64,000 nucleotides of DNA. Origin: Thermaerobacter subterraneus DSM 13965. Lineage in GTDB: Bacteria; Bacillota; Sulfobacillia; Thermaerobacterales; Thermaerobacteraceae. Made by a program: the position numbers and the translations under genes. Positions 33,514-43,850 of the stretch are shown piece after piece. Positions within the stretch are counted from its first letter, which is position 1. Every line of letters starts with the position of its first letter. The stretch is from contig NZ_JH976535.1 of the NCBI RefSeq assembly GCF_000183545.2, forward strand, positions 2,295,837 to 2,359,836, written 5' to 3'. The notes under the pieces were generated by a model. It saw nothing but the letters and a program-made list of their open reading frames with translations. It made no database searches and was not told the origin of the DNA.

Positions 33514-34042
33514 CGCCCTCCCGCTGCGCCTTCGCCGCTTCGTCCGCTCGGGCCCCGGCCGCCTGCACGTCCGCCCACAAGGCCATGGCGCTCAGCCGCA
33601 CGGCCCCGCAGCTCACCCGCTCCAGCCAGTCCGCTGCCGCCGCGAACGGCACTTGGGTGCACAGCTGAATCCCGAACTCCTGCACCAGCGGCGAGTACCG
33701 CTGCCGCGGCGCCAACCCGAGCACTTCATCCAGCAAGAACCGCCGTACCCCGCTTGGCCGCTCCTGGTAATACCGCCGTTCCCACTGGATCTCGCCCACC
33801 CACGTCATCAGGCTTCGTGGTTGCCGGTTGACGCACTTCAGTTGCCGCCGGTCCCGCTGCTCCATCAGCTGCCGGTCCAGCGCCTCCAAGGCCGTGACCA
33901 GCAGCTGCCTCGCGGCCTCCTGCGCCCCTCGGACCACGGCCACCTCCAGCATTCGAAAGTCCGGCGCCTCCCACACGGCCTTTTCCACAACCCGCGCAAG
34001 CTGCAGGGTGATCTCCCCGATGCGGCGAATCACATCCTTCAT
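33506..34042 (-). CDS. ISLre2 transposase, N-terminal part (frameshifted)
   Basis: 178-residue N-terminal part, starting at the ATG at 34042 behind a GGAGGTGA site. It includes the conserved NRQPRSLMTWVGEIQWERRYY and LDEVLGLAPRQRYSPLVQEFGIQL segments of the UPF0236 family, then runs out of frame after the ADEAAKAQRE helix and stops at 33506. See the C-terminal part for the proposed single-base lesion. Confidence 0.85.
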   Translation of the reverse strand: MKDVIRRIGEITLQLARVVEKAVWEAPDFRMLEVAVVRGAQEAARQLLVTALEALDRQLMEQRDRRQLKCVNRQPRSLMTWVGEIQWERRYYQERPSGVRRFLLDEVLGLAPRQRYSPLVQEFGIQLCTQVPFAAAADWLERVSCGAVRLSAMALWADVQAAGARADEAAKAQREGGV

Positions 34043-34134
34043 GGAGAGGCCTCACCTCCATCCTTGGCCAGAAGGATCGGCTGTCCCGTTTGGGACAACC
34101 TGGTGAGGTCTCTCCTTCGCTTTTCCCCCACCAG

Positions 34135-34158
34135 CACCTACTGAAACTTTAGGCAGTC
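34135..34158 (-). repeat. Right terminal inverted repeat of the IS
   Basis: Complementary copy of the left end, reading outward-in GACTGCCTAAAG...GTAGGTG. Confidence 0.88.
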
Positions 34159-34167
34159 GCCGCGATA
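34159..34167. repeat. Target site duplication of the insertion sequence (right copy)
   Basis: GCCGCGATA, directly adjacent to the right inverted repeat and identical to the left copy. Confidence 0.92.
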
Positions 34168-36238
34168 CCACGGCCGGCGCCCAGCCGGCCCGCTCCAGGA
34201 TGGCCGCCGCCGCGCGGTTGACCAGGGTGACCGTGCCGGCGGCGTCAGCGGCGACGATGCCTGTCCCCACCTGCTCGAAGATCAGGTCCTGGAACCGCTT
34301 CAGGGCGGTGAGCTCCTGCAGGCGCGCCTGGACCTGCTCGAACAGGCGGGCGTTGTCGAGGCTCAGGGCCGCCTGGCTGGCCACCACCGCCAGCAGGTCC
34401 GTCTGGCTCAGGGCCTGGGGGAGGGGCTCGTCCCGGACCACCACCACCGCCGCCAGCAGCTGGTCCCTGGCCACCAGGGGCAGGGCCAGCACCCACCGCC
34501 GCTGGCCCGCCAGCAGCCAGTCCGGCCCCTGGCCGGGTTCCAGCCGGGCCAGCAGCGGCCTGCGCCCTTCCAGCAGCCGCTGGAAGGGCGGGCGGTGCAG
34601 ATCCAGCTCTCCGCCCACCAGGCCCGGCGGCCCGTTGCGCAGGGCCGCCACCCGCAGCACGCCGGCCCGGCCCCCCGGAACCAGCCACAACACGCGCCCG
34701 CCCACGACCTGCAGGAAGGTGTCCAGGACCCACTCGGCCACCTCGTCCGGGTGCAGGGTGGCGTTGATCACCCGGGCCAGGTGGGAGAGAGCCACCACCG
34801 CTCCCGCCGCCTGCCGCACCAGGACCTCGTCGTCGAAGCCCGTACCCCGGCCCTTCGCTCCCCGCCCCGCTTCCCGGACGAACCGGCGCAGCTGCTCAGC
34901 CGCCACGGCCAGCTCCCCGGCCATGCTCAGTCCCCGCTCGGGCAGCCAGGCCACACTGCCCCGCACCTGTCCCAGGGCCTCCACCACCCGGGGGTCGAAC
35001 CGGCTGCCGGCCCGGCCCTGCACCGCCTCCCAGGCCGCCCCGGGATCGCCCCAGCGCTGCAGGGCGAAAAGATAGGCCTCGGCCACGGCCAGGATCCGGC
35101 TGCACAGGGGGATGGCCGTGCCCCCCAGGCCGTCGGGCCCGCCGCTGCCGTCCCAATGCTCGTGGTGGTGCCGGAGGACCCTCGCCACCGGCTCCAGCAC
35201 CGCGATCCGCGCCACCTCCCGGGCCGAGGCCACGGCGTGGCGGGCCAGCTGGGCCGGAGCGGGATCGCCGTCGTCCATGCCCAGGGGGCGCGGCCCGCCT
35301 GCCTCGTGGAGAAGCGCGGCCTGGCGCAGGTTGTCGACGTCCCGCCCGGACACCCCCAGCGCCTCGGCCAGCTCGGTGACCAGCCGCACCAGCATGTCGG
35401 CCCGGCGCAGACCCTGGGGGTCGGCCTGGAGGGTGCGCAGGAAGCGTTCCACCGCCCGCTGCCGCAGGTGGCGGGTCCAGACGGTGGCCACGTAGTGGTG
35501 GACCACCGTCAAAGCGGGGAAGGCGGCCAGGGCCGCGGGGGGATAGCCGTGGCGGGTGAAGAGGATGTAGACGCCCAGGGCCAGCAGGGCGGACACCGCC
35601 AGCCGCCAGCTGTCGGCCACCAGGTAGGTGCGCACCTGCTGCCCCAGGGGAACCCGCTTGTAGAGGGCGAAGGCCACCGTCACCAGGGTGGCGTTGACCA
35701 GGCCGAAGGCCACGGCGCTGGCCAGGTAGGGGGTGGCGGTGTCGCCCGCCACGAGGGGCTGGCCCCACGCGCCGCCGGTGAAGCGGAAGGCCGCAGCGGC
35801 GGCCAGCACGGCCAGCACCGTCTGGCCGATGTTGAAGGCCGTGACCAGGCCGAAAGAGCGCCGGCGCAGGGCCAGCAAGCTCCAGCCCACCACCTCGGCC
35901 CAGATGGGCACGGGCGGCCCCAGGAGCCACAGGGACACCAGGACCACCAGAGAGCCCATGGAGACCGCCTCCCCGCCGGGGGCGGGCACCTGGTACAGTT
36001 CGGCCACCAGCAGGGCGCAACCCAGCACCAGCACCAGCACCGATGGCGGCACCGGCCAGCGCACGGCCTGGACCACCAGGCCCGCCAGGCCCAAGGTGGC
36101 CACGGCCAGCATGTACCGGGCGACGGTCCCCGAAGGCTTCATAGCGGTTCCACTTCGCTGGTCCAAGCGGCAACCCTCCCCGGCGGCGTGCAGCCGCAGG
36201 AGCCCGGGCCGGAATCGCGGTGCCGGTGCCCCTGCCCA

Positions 36239-36278
36239 CGCGAAAGCCGCGTTCGCCCCGGCGAACGCGGCTTTCGCG
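36239..36278. terminator. Strong hairpin upstream of the sensor kinase
   Basis: Perfect 19-bp inverted repeat (CGCGAAAGCCGCGTTCGCC and complement) with a 2-base centre. It lacks a clear T-run, apart from AAA/TTT inside the arms. It lies between the short peptide frame (36464-36550) and the kinase start, so it probably ends the upstream transcript. Confidence 0.6.
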
Positions 36279-36463
36279 TCGCAGCAGCCGGCTCCGCAGC
36301 CCCGGCCGAGGGCCGGAGGGCCCGCCGGACCGGTTCCACCTGCCTTTACACCCCACCGGTGCCCGTGTTTTGATGGTGGTAACCCGGGTGCGAGGGGCGC
36401 GGTGGTGCCTGCAGCCAGGCCGGCCAGGGCTGCGGGTCCGGGCCCAACCCTTCCGGCAAGGGA

Positions 36464-36550
36464 CTACATGGGCCAGCTGACCTGATAGTTCACCACGATG
36501 GTCAGCGCCGCCAGCACACCGGCCAGCAGCTTCGCCGCACGGTAAAGCAT
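36464..36550 (-). CDS. Putative 28-residue hydrophobic peptide
   Basis: ATG at 36550 follows GGAGGTGACGGGG, a near-consensus ribosome site at 5-8 bases, and the frame ends in TAG at 36464. The product starts MLYRAAKLLAGVLAALTIVV and ends NYQVSWPM: a positive N-terminus, one hydrophobic helix and a short polar tail, as in small single-pass membrane peptides. It has no Cys and no charged C-terminal tail, so it does not fit AgrD. It sits alone in a ~880-base region between guaA and the sensor kinase, on the same strand as both, with a hairpin after it. Function unknown. Confidence 0.45.
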   Translation of the reverse strand: MLYRAAKLLAGVLAALTIVVNYQVSWPM

Positions 36551-36954
36551 CCCCGTCACCTCCACCCGCGTCCGGCCGGTCCCGCCCCTCCCGCTGATCC
36601 CGGGCGGCGACCGGCCGCTCCTTGTCGCGGCCCGGCCCGTTCCCTCCGGCCCTGCTAGGAAAAGGTTACGACAAGCCCCCGCAAGATCCTCCTAAATTCG
36701 AAAAAATAGGACCGTGCTTCGACCTTTTTCGTCATGTTGTGGCACAGGCAGGCTGCAGCGCCGGGACCAGTCCGGCTACATACATCCTTCGCCGCTGCCA
36801 CGGCCAACCTGTCCCTCGCCCGGGCGCCCTTCTTGTCGAAGGATGTCTGGGACCCGGGGCTCACCGCCTGGGTCCAGGGCCACGGGCCGGGATCCCCTCG
36901 CCTGGGGCCGGACCCATGCGCCCGGGGCCACCGGCCGGGCAGGGGTCCCTAAGC
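36551..36954. other. Intergenic region with an AT-rich island
   Basis: About 400 bases between the short peptide frame and the guaA terminator. Within it 36655-36740 is strikingly AT-rich for this genome (AAATTCGAAAAAATAGG, CTTTTTCGTCATG), so it is a likely promoter or protein-binding region for the downstream peptide and kinase. Sequences close to the Spo0A box TGTCGAA occur at 36834-36840 (TTGTCGAAGG, plus strand) and 36719-36723 (GTCGAA, minus strand). A minus-strand frame of 69 codons (36655-36864) crosses the island but has no ribosome site or family resemblance. Confidence 0.4.
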
Positions 36955-36984
36955 CCGGAACCCGGCCTCGGGGCCGGGTTCCGG
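36955..36984 (-). terminator. Hairpin downstream of guaA
   Basis: Perfect 13-bp stem (CCGGAACCCGGCC and GGCCGGGTTCCGG) with a TCGG tetraloop, 62 bases after the guaA stop. Only a short T-pair follows, so termination strength is uncertain. Confidence 0.5.
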
Positions 36985-37045
36985 CGGCCATGCCCAGGTC
37001 TGACGCCTCCCCACGGCTCACTCCCACAGGCCTGACCCCCCGGCG

Positions 37046-38620
37046 TCACTCCCACTCGATGGTCGCCGGGGGCTTGGACGTGATGTCGTAGACCACGCGG
37101 TTGACGCCCTCCACCTCATTGGCCAGACGGCGGGCGATACGGTCGAGGACCTCGTGGGGCAGGCGGGCCCAGTCGGCCGTCATGCCGTCCCCCGAGGTCA
37201 CCGCCCGCACGGCCACCGCCTCGCCGTAGGTGCGCCGGTCGCCCATCACGCCCACGGTGGGCGTGCCCGTCAGGACGGCGAAGGCCTGCCAGAGGCGACC
37301 CTCCAGCCCGGCCCGCCGGATCTCCTCCCGGACGATGCGGTCGCAGGCCCGCAGCCGTTCCAGCCGCTCGGCGGTCACGGGCCCCGCCATGCGGATGGCC
37401 AGCCCCGGGCCGGGGAAGGGCTGCCGCTGGACGACGGCCTCCGGCAGCCCCAGGCGGCGCCCCACCTCCCGCACCTCGTCCTTGAACAGGTAGCGGAGCG
37501 GCTCCACCAGCCGGAACGCCAGGTCCGGGGGCAGGCCGCCCACGTTGTGGTGGCTCTTGATGGTCGCCGCGGCGCCGCCCCCGCTCTCGATCACGTCGGG
37601 ATAGGTGGTCCCCTGCACCAGGAAGGGGATGGGTCCCAGTTCTTCGGCCAGCTGGCGGGCCTCTTCCTCGAACACGCGGATGAAGGTCTCGCCCACGGCC
37701 TTGCGCTTGGCCTCGGGGTCGGCGATGCCGTCCAGGGCGGCCAGGAACCGGTCCCGGGCGTCGACCACCCGCAGCTCAATGCCCAGCCCGACCAGGCTTT
37801 CCTGGACCTCCTCCACCTCCCCCGCCCGCAGCAGGCCCGTGTCGACGAACACGCAGGCCAGCCGGGGCCCGATGGCCCGGTGGACCAGAACCGCCGCCAC
37901 GGTGGAGTCGACCCCGCCGCTCAGGGCGCAGAGGGCCCGGGCTCCCTCCAGCTGGCGGCGCAGGGCGGGCACCGCTTCCTCGACGAAGCCGGCCATGGTC
38001 CAGCCGCCCCGGCAGCCGCACACGCCGTAGAGGAAGTTGGCCAGGATCTCCCGGCCCCGGGGGGTGTGGCCCACCTCGGGGTGGAACTGGACACCCAGCC
38101 AGCGGCCGCCGCCTCCCTCCACCGCGGCAAAGGGCGAGGCGGCCGTGCGGGCCAGGACGGTGAAGCCCGGCGGCAGCGTTTCCACCCGGTCGCCGTGGCT
38201 CATCCACACGTCCAGGCGCGGCCCCAGGCCGGCCAGCAGGCGGCCGGGTTCCTCCACCTCCAGGGTCGCCGGGCCGTACTCCCGCTCTTCCGCGCGGGCC
38301 ACGCGCCCGCCCAGCTGGTGGACCATGAGCTGCATGCCGTAGCAGATGCCCAGAACGGGCACCCCGGCATGCCACAGGCCGGGATCGCACTGGGGGGCAC
38401 CGGGCTCGTAGACGCTGGCCGGACCGCCGGAAAGGATCACGCCCCGCGGCCGGTGGCGCAGGATCTGGGCCAGCGGCGCGTTGTGGGGCAGGACCTCCGA
38501 GTACACCCCCAGCTCCCGCACCCGGCGGGCGATGAGGTGGCCGTACTGGGAGCCGAAGTCCAGGATCACCACCCGCTCGGCGGGTTCGGCCGGGGAAAGG
38601 GGGGAACGGGCATCGGACAT
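37046..38620 (-). CDS. guaA: GMP synthase (glutamine-hydrolysing)
   Basis: Converts XMP to GMP with ATP and glutamine-derived ammonia, the last step of de novo GMP synthesis. 524 residues: a class I amidotransferase domain ([21 protein letters not shown], nucleophile Cys in GICYGMQLM, His-Glu in VQFHPEVGH), an ATP-pyrophosphatase domain with the PP-loop [10 protein letters not shown], and the dimerisation domain ending [19 protein letters not shown] at 38620 with AAAAGGAG upstream; an extended -10 box lies about 29 bases before the start. guaB, the preceding enzyme, is encoded separately at 46662. Confidence 0.97.
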   Translation of the reverse strand: MSDARSPLSPAEPAERVVILDFGSQYGHLIARRVRELGVYSEVLPHNAPLAQILRHRPRGVILSGGPASVYEPGAPQCDPGLWHAGVPVLGICYGMQLMVHQLGGRVARAEEREYGPATLEVEEPGRLLAGLGPRLDVWMSHGDRVETLPPGFTVLARTAASPFAAVEGGGGRWLGVQFHPEVGHTPRGREILANFLYGVCGCRGGWTMAGFVEEAVPALRRQLEGARALCALSGGVDSTVAAVLVHRAIGPRLACVFVDTGLLRAGEVEEVQESLVGLGIELRVVDARDRFLAALDGIADPEAKRKAVGETFIRVFEEEARQLAEELGPIPFLVQGTTYPDVIESGGGAAATIKSHHNVGGLPPDLAFRLVEPLRYLFKDEVREVGRRLGLPEAVVQRQPFPGPGLAIRMAGPVTAERLERLRACDRIVREEIRRAGLEGRLWQAFAVLTGTPTVGVMGDRRTYGEAVAVRAVTSGDGMTADWARLPHEVLDRIARRLANEVEGVNRVVYDITSKPPATIEWE

Positions 38621-38648
38621 GGTCCCATCGCTCCTTTTCATTGACGGC

Positions 38649-38657
38649 ATGATACCA
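38649..38657 (-). promoter_or_regulatory. Putative extended -10 promoter of guaA
   Basis: TGGTATCAT on the minus strand, fitting TGnTATAAT at 8 of 9 positions, about 29 bases before the guaA ATG. The -35 region (ACCGGC) is not recognisable, as often with extended -10 promoters. Confidence 0.45.
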
Positions 38658-38707
38658 TGGCCCGGCCTGAAGCCGGTCCCCCTTGACACGCCGGTCCCCC
38701 TTGAAAG

Positions 38708-38740
38708 AGCACGCCGCGGGGTTCCGCCCCGCGGCGTGCT
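38708..38740 (-). terminator. Intrinsic terminator of groESL
   Basis: Perfect 14-bp stem (AGCACGCCGCGGGG and CCCCGCGGCGTGCT) with a 5-base loop, followed on the minus strand by CTTTCAA. It lies 76 bases after the groEL stop. Confidence 0.7.
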
Positions 38741-38815
38741 GTGTTCCGGGAAGGGTGCCGCGCACCAGCGGCTTGCGGCCACCCCGATCGGGCCGGTCCC
38801 TTCGCGGCGACCGGA

Positions 38816-40453
<1,638 letters not shown>

Positions 40454-40741
40454 TTACTGAACGATGGCCAGAATGTCCCGCTCGCTGAGGATCAGCAGCT
40501 CCTCGTCATCCAGCTTGACCTCGGTGCCGGCGTACTTGGAGAAGATGACCCGGTCACCTTCCTTGACCTCCAGGGGCACCTTCTGGCCATTCTCGAGGAT
40601 GCGGCCCGTGCCCACGGCCAGGACCTCACCCTGCTGGGGCTTCTCCTTGGCCGTGTCCGGCAGGATGATCCCGCCCTTGGTCCGCTCCTCTTCCTCCAGC
40701 ACCTTGACGACCACCCGGTCGCCGAGAGGGCGCAGCTTCAC
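40454..40741 (-). CDS. groES: Co-chaperonin GroES (Hsp10)
   Basis: Lid of the GroEL chamber. From the GTG at 40741 it is 95 residues, the normal length, beginning with [24 protein letters not shown] and ending [22 protein letters not shown] stands 9 bases upstream. A second GTG at 40780, also with a good AGGGAGGTG site, would add 13 residues ([12 protein letters not shown]), so the start is ambiguous between the two. The mobile loop ([18 protein letters not shown]) is intact. First gene of groESL. Confidence 0.96.
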   Translation of the reverse strand: MKLRPLGDRVVVKVLEEEERTKGGIILPDTAKEKPQQGEVLAVGTGRILENGQKVPLEVKEGDRVIFSKYAGTEVKLDDEELLILSERDILAIVQ

Positions 40742-40913
40742 CGAAACGGTCCCTCCCTTGGGCTGCGGCTGAACGCTCACCGCCGTGCACCTCCCTGAAA
40801 GGATGCAGGTTGGTTCCGGGGCGCCCGGCCACAGCGATTGGATGATGGATTGCGGCATGACCGGCCGGCGGGCCGGCGGGCCGGAGCCCCCGGGCCGCTG
40901 GACGCCTGTCCTG

Positions 40914-40940
40914 TTAGCACTCCCTTCCGGAGAGTGCTAA
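40914..40940. promoter_or_regulatory. CIRCE operator (HrcA binding site) of groESL
   Basis: TTAGCACTC, nine bases, GAGTGCTAA: an exact match to the CIRCE consensus. It lies just downstream of the predicted groESL promoter, the position where HrcA blocks transcription at normal temperature and releases it on heat shock. Confidence 0.97.
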
Positions 40941-40950
40941 GCCACCGACT

Positions 40951-40979
40951 ATGGTAAAGCGGCCAAAAACGGTCGTCAA
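40951..40979 (-). promoter_or_regulatory. groESL sigma-A-type promoter
   Basis: TTGACG (40974-40979) and TACCAT (40951-40956) with a 17-base spacer on the minus strand, directly upstream of the CIRCE operator. Confidence 0.75.
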
Positions 40980-41054
40980 GCCCCGATTTGGCCGCCGCTC
41001 CCAACTCGGCCGCTTATCCTGTTCCCGCGCGAGGGGCGCTTTATGCGTGGCCGG

Positions 41055-41579
41055 TCAGGCATGGCCGGATGGTGCGCCTGAGGGCGGGGGCGGGAGAGGG
41101 TGGCCCGGCGCGTCGTGACCGCCCCCCTGCAGGATGGCCACGGCATGGGCCAGCAAGGGTTCCAGCGCCGCCAGGCACTCGGCCACCCCCCGGGGGCTGC
41201 CCGGCAGGTTGACGATCAGGGTGCGGCCCCGGATGCCCGCCACCCCCCGGGAAAGGTAGGCCATGGGGTTGGCCGCGCCCGTGGCGGCCCGCATCCGCTC
41301 GGGCAGCCCGGGCACCAGGCGCTCCACCACGTCCAGGGTGGCTTCCGGCGTGACGTCCCGGGGCCCCAGGCCGGTGCCGCCGGTGGTGAAGACGATGTCC
41401 GCCCGCCCGGCCGCCGCCCGCAGCCAGCGGGCGATGGCGTCCCGGTCATCGGGCACCACGCCGCGGTCCACCACCACCGCCCCGCCCTCGGCAGCCCAGC
41501 GGGCCAGGTACTCGCCGCTGTCATCCCGGCGCCATCCCTGGCTCACTCCGTCGCTCACGGTCAGGATCGCCACCCGCAC
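41055..41579 (-). CDS. moaB: Molybdopterin adenylyltransferase-type protein (MoaB/Mog)
   Basis: MoaB/MogA family protein that adenylylates molybdopterin before metal insertion. The 174-residue form begins MRVAILTVSDGVSQGWRRDDSG; key segments are FTTGGTGLGPRDVTPEAT and VNLPGSPRGV. The GTG at 41579 has AAGGTGAAGG upstream and matches the family start. An ATG at 41651 overlapping the moaC stop (ATGA) would add 24 low-complexity residues and is the alternative. A ~20-residue Pro/Gly-rich tail ends the protein. Last of moeA-moaC-moaB. Confidence 0.92.
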   Translation of the reverse strand: MRVAILTVSDGVSQGWRRDDSGEYLARWAAEGGAVVVDRGVVPDDRDAIARWLRAAAGRADIVFTTGGTGLGPRDVTPEATLDVVERLVPGLPERMRAATGAANPMAYLSRGVAGIRGRTLIVNLPGSPRGVAECLAALEPLLAHAVAILQGGGHDAPGHPLPPPPSGAPSGHA

Positions 41580-41647
41580 GGCCTTCACCTTCCCTTCCGG
41601 TCCCCCGGGTTGCGGGTCTGCGGTGGCCCCGGGGGCAGGGGTTGCCG

Positions 41648-42268
41648 TCATGCCCGCGGGCCCGGGGGCCCCACCGGCTCGCCCAGGTCCTCCCAGGCCG
41701 GCTCGTCCGGGCGGGTGTACTCGCCGCTGCGCCCGCCGGTCTTGCGCACCAGGCGGACGGCCTCGATCACCATGCCCCGGTCCAGGGCCTTGCACATGTC
41801 GATCAGGGTCAGGGCGGCCACGGTGACCGCCGTCAGGGCTTCCATCTCGACCCCCGTGCGCGCGGTGGTGCGGGCGGTGGCCTGGATCTCCACGCCCTCG
41901 GCGCCGAGCCGGAAGTCGACGGCCACCGCGTCCAGAGGCAGGGGATGGCAGAGCGGGATGAGCCGGCCGGTCTCCTTGGCCGCCAGGATGCCCGCCACCC
42001 GGGCCACGGCCCAGACGTCCCCCTTGGGCACGTCGCCCGCGCGCAGGCGGGCCAGGGTGGCCGGCGCCATGCGCACCCGGCCCCGGGCCACGGCTTCGCG
42101 GAGGGTGACGGGTTTGCCGCTGGTGTCCACCATCCGGGCCCGGCCTGCCCCGTCCAGGTGGGTCCATCCCTGGTCCCCTGCCGCCAGGCCCGGCCCGGTC
42201 CCTCCGGCGCCGGCCGGCGCCCCGGCGCCGGGAACCGCTCCCTGTCCGGAAGGCAAGGGCTCCCTCAC
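41648..42268 (-). CDS. moaC: Cyclic pyranopterin monophosphate synthase MoaC
   Basis: Second step of molybdenum cofactor synthesis, turning the MoaA product into cyclic pyranopterin. Family motifs: [73 protein letters not shown]. The GTG at 42268 overlaps the moeA stop (GTGA) with a GGAGGTGA site 7 bases upstream, which gives a ~50-residue Pro/Ala/Gly-rich N-terminal extension before the conserved start. MoaA is not in the window. Confidence 0.93.
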   Translation of the reverse strand: MREPLPSGQGAVPGAGAPAGAGGTGPGLAAGDQGWTHLDGAGRARMVDTSGKPVTLREAVARGRVRMAPATLARLRAGDVPKGDVWAVARVAGILAAKETGRLIPLCHPLPLDAVAVDFRLGAEGVEIQATARTTARTGVEMEALTAVTVAALTLIDMCKALDRGMVIEAVRLVRKTGGRSGEYTRPDEPAWEDLGEPVGPPGPRA

Positions 42269-43695
42269 CAGGGGATCACCTCCACCTCCGCACCCGCCGG
42301 CAGGCCCTCGATCTCCAGGGGCAGGTGGACCAGCCCCTGGGCGCCCGTGAGGGCCGAGATCAGGCCGGACTTGCGGGGCTGGGGGCGGGCACCGTACTCG
42401 CCCCCGCGCCAGATCAGGGCCACGGGTACGTACTCTTCCCGGCCCGGCGGGCGGCGCAGGGCCGTCTCCAGGCGCGCCCGGATGCGGGGGCCGGGACCGG
42501 GCTCGGGTGCAAGCCCCAGCCAGCGCTGGATCAGCGGCCGCACCAGCAGCCGGTAGACCACCAGCGCCGAGACGGGGTTGCCGGGAAGGCCGAACACCGG
42601 CTTGCGCCCCGCCATGGCGAAGAGGGTGGGCTTGCCCGGCTTGAGGGCGATGCCGTGGAGGATCACGCCGGGCGGCTCCAGCTCGGCGGCCAGCTCGGCC
42701 GTCAGGTCGCGCTCGCCCACGGAGCTGCCGCCCGAGATCAGCACCAGGTCGGCAGCCGCCAGGGCGGCCCCCAGGGCCTGCCGGAAGGCGTCCGGCTCGT
42801 CCGGCACGTAGACGGGGTCCAGGGGTTCGGCGCCATCCTGCCGCAAGGCGGCCGTCAGGGCCACCCCGTTGATGTCCCGGATCTGGCCGGGTGCGGGCAC
42901 CTGGCCGGGAGGAACCACCTCGTCGCCGGTCAGCAGCAGGGCGACCCGGGGTCCCCGGGCCACGGCCAGGCGGGTGACGCCCGCGCCCGCCAGGGCACCC
43001 AGCTCCGCGGGCCCCAGCCGGCGCCCGGCCGGCAACAGGGCCAGGCCGGCGGCGGCGTCCTCGCCCCGGGCGATGACGTTGTCGCCGGGGCCGGCAAAGC
43101 GGTGCACCAGCAGCCACGGCCCCTCCCGGGTGGTGTGCTCGAACATGACCACGCAATCGGCACCCGGCGGCAGCATCCCGCCCGTCGGCACGGCCACGGC
43201 CTGGCCGGGTTCCACCGTCACCTGAGCGGGCTGGCCCGCCAGCACCCGGCCCGCCACCTGCAGGCGGGCCGGCCGGCCGGGCTCCACGCCCCGCAGGTCC
43301 TGGCTGCGCACGGCGTATCCGTCGACGGTCGACCGGTGAAAGCCCGGGACGTCCTCGGGGGCGTAGACGGGCTTGGCCAGCACCCGGCCCAGGGCCACGG
43401 CCAGGGGCACCTCTTCCGTCGCCAGGGGCGGCCGCCCTGCCGCCGCCAGGATCCGCTGGAGGGCCTCGGCCACCGTGGGGAGCCCGGCGCTGGGGAAGGG
43501 CGCCCGGAAGCCACCGCCCGGCAGGCCGGACTCCGGCGAGGAAGCCGGTGCCGGCCCACCGCCCGGATCCGGGACCGGTCCCTGGGATGCGCTACCGGCC
43601 GCGGTTCCCACCCCCGCGGGCGCGGGGGCCCGGGGTTCCGCGGCGCGAGCCGCAACGTCCGGTTCGTGGCCTGGTTCGGGTTCGTACCCCGCCAC
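42265..43695 (-). CDS. moeA: Molybdopterin molybdenumtransferase MoeA
   Basis: Inserts molybdate (or tungstate) into adenylylated molybdopterin. 476 residues, the first ~65 low-complexity. The core runs from [16 protein letters not shown] through [39 protein letters not shown], the MoCF-like domain [12 protein letters not shown]...[12 protein letters not shown] and [14 protein letters not shown], to domain IV ending [12 protein letters not shown] at 43695 with GGAGGTG 6 bases upstream. First gene of the cofactor operon. Confidence 0.95.
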   Translation of the reverse strand: MAGYEPEPGHEPDVAARAAEPRAPAPAGVGTAAGSASQGPVPDPGGGPAPASSPESGLPGGGFRAPFPSAGLPTVAEALQRILAAAGRPPLATEEVPLAVALGRVLAKPVYAPEDVPGFHRSTVDGYAVRSQDLRGVEPGRPARLQVAGRVLAGQPAQVTVEPGQAVAVPTGGMLPPGADCVVMFEHTTREGPWLLVHRFAGPGDNVIARGEDAAAGLALLPAGRRLGPAELGALAGAGVTRLAVARGPRVALLLTGDEVVPPGQVPAPGQIRDINGVALTAALRQDGAEPLDPVYVPDEPDAFRQALGAALAAADLVLISGGSSVGERDLTAELAAELEPPGVILHGIALKPGKPTLFAMAGRKPVFGLPGNPVSALVVYRLLVRPLIQRWLGLAPEPGPGPRIRARLETALRRPPGREEYVPVALIWRGGEYGARPQPRKSGLISALTGAQGLVHLPLEIEGLPAGAEVEVIPW

Positions 43696-43850
43696 GGCGG
43701 CACCTCCCTGGGCGCGGGCCTTGCGGCCCGGGACGTCCCAGGCCGCCTACACGCCCGCTGGCGTTCCATGGCCGACCTCGGCCTGTGTCCTGTGCGCAGC
43801 TGCCGGCTGGCGGCCGCTGTCCTCCCGGCCGGCGGCCCGCCGCCCGGGCG

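Larger units (their letters stand above)
32534..34158 (-). mobile_element. ISLre2-family insertion sequence (1625 bp)
   Basis: Complete element bounded by 24-bp imperfect inverted repeats (20 of 24 positions identical, outer end GACTGC, inner end GTAGGTG) and 9-bp direct target duplications. It carries one transposase locus of the UPF0236/ISLre2 type, read on the minus strand and now split into two frames (33506-34042 and 32581-33513). No passenger gene is present. It interrupts the sensor kinase in the PAS domain. Perfect duplications and an otherwise intact target frame suggest a recent insertion. Confidence 0.93.
34052..36166 (-). pseudogene. 5' fragment of IS-disrupted membrane sensor histidine kinase
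   Basis: About 669 native residues, then ~35 residues read into the IS until a stop at 34052. Order: about six to seven transmembrane segments (residues ~15-215); a HD-GYP-like region (~240-400) with HHHEHWDGSGGPDG recognisable, but the HD motif reads LLHEAGG (His-Glu instead of His-Asp), so phosphodiesterase activity is doubtful; a GAF domain (~450-610, ending SQAALSLDNARLFEQVQ); and the start of a PAS domain (FEQVGTGIVAADAAGTVTLVN). The TTG at 36166 has GGGAGGG 7 bases upstream; an ATG at 36142 is the alternative. Reconstructed with the 3' part it would encode about 1006 residues. The signal sensed is unknown. Confidence 0.85.

Noticed and set aside
32581-34042. Two independent proteins in the IS
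   Set aside because: Both frames are parts of one family protein; the break falls where a single-base change restores continuity, so they are treated as one split transposase.
36464-36550. Short peptide as an AgrD-like cyclic lactone autoinducer
   Set aside because: It lacks the Cys (or a correctly placed Ser with five-residue ring) and the charged Pro-containing C-terminal tail, and no AgrB gene is nearby.
36655-36864. 69-codon minus-strand frame over the AT-rich island
   Set aside because: No ribosome site at its start, mixed composition across the AT-rich part, no recognisable family; the region looks regulatory.
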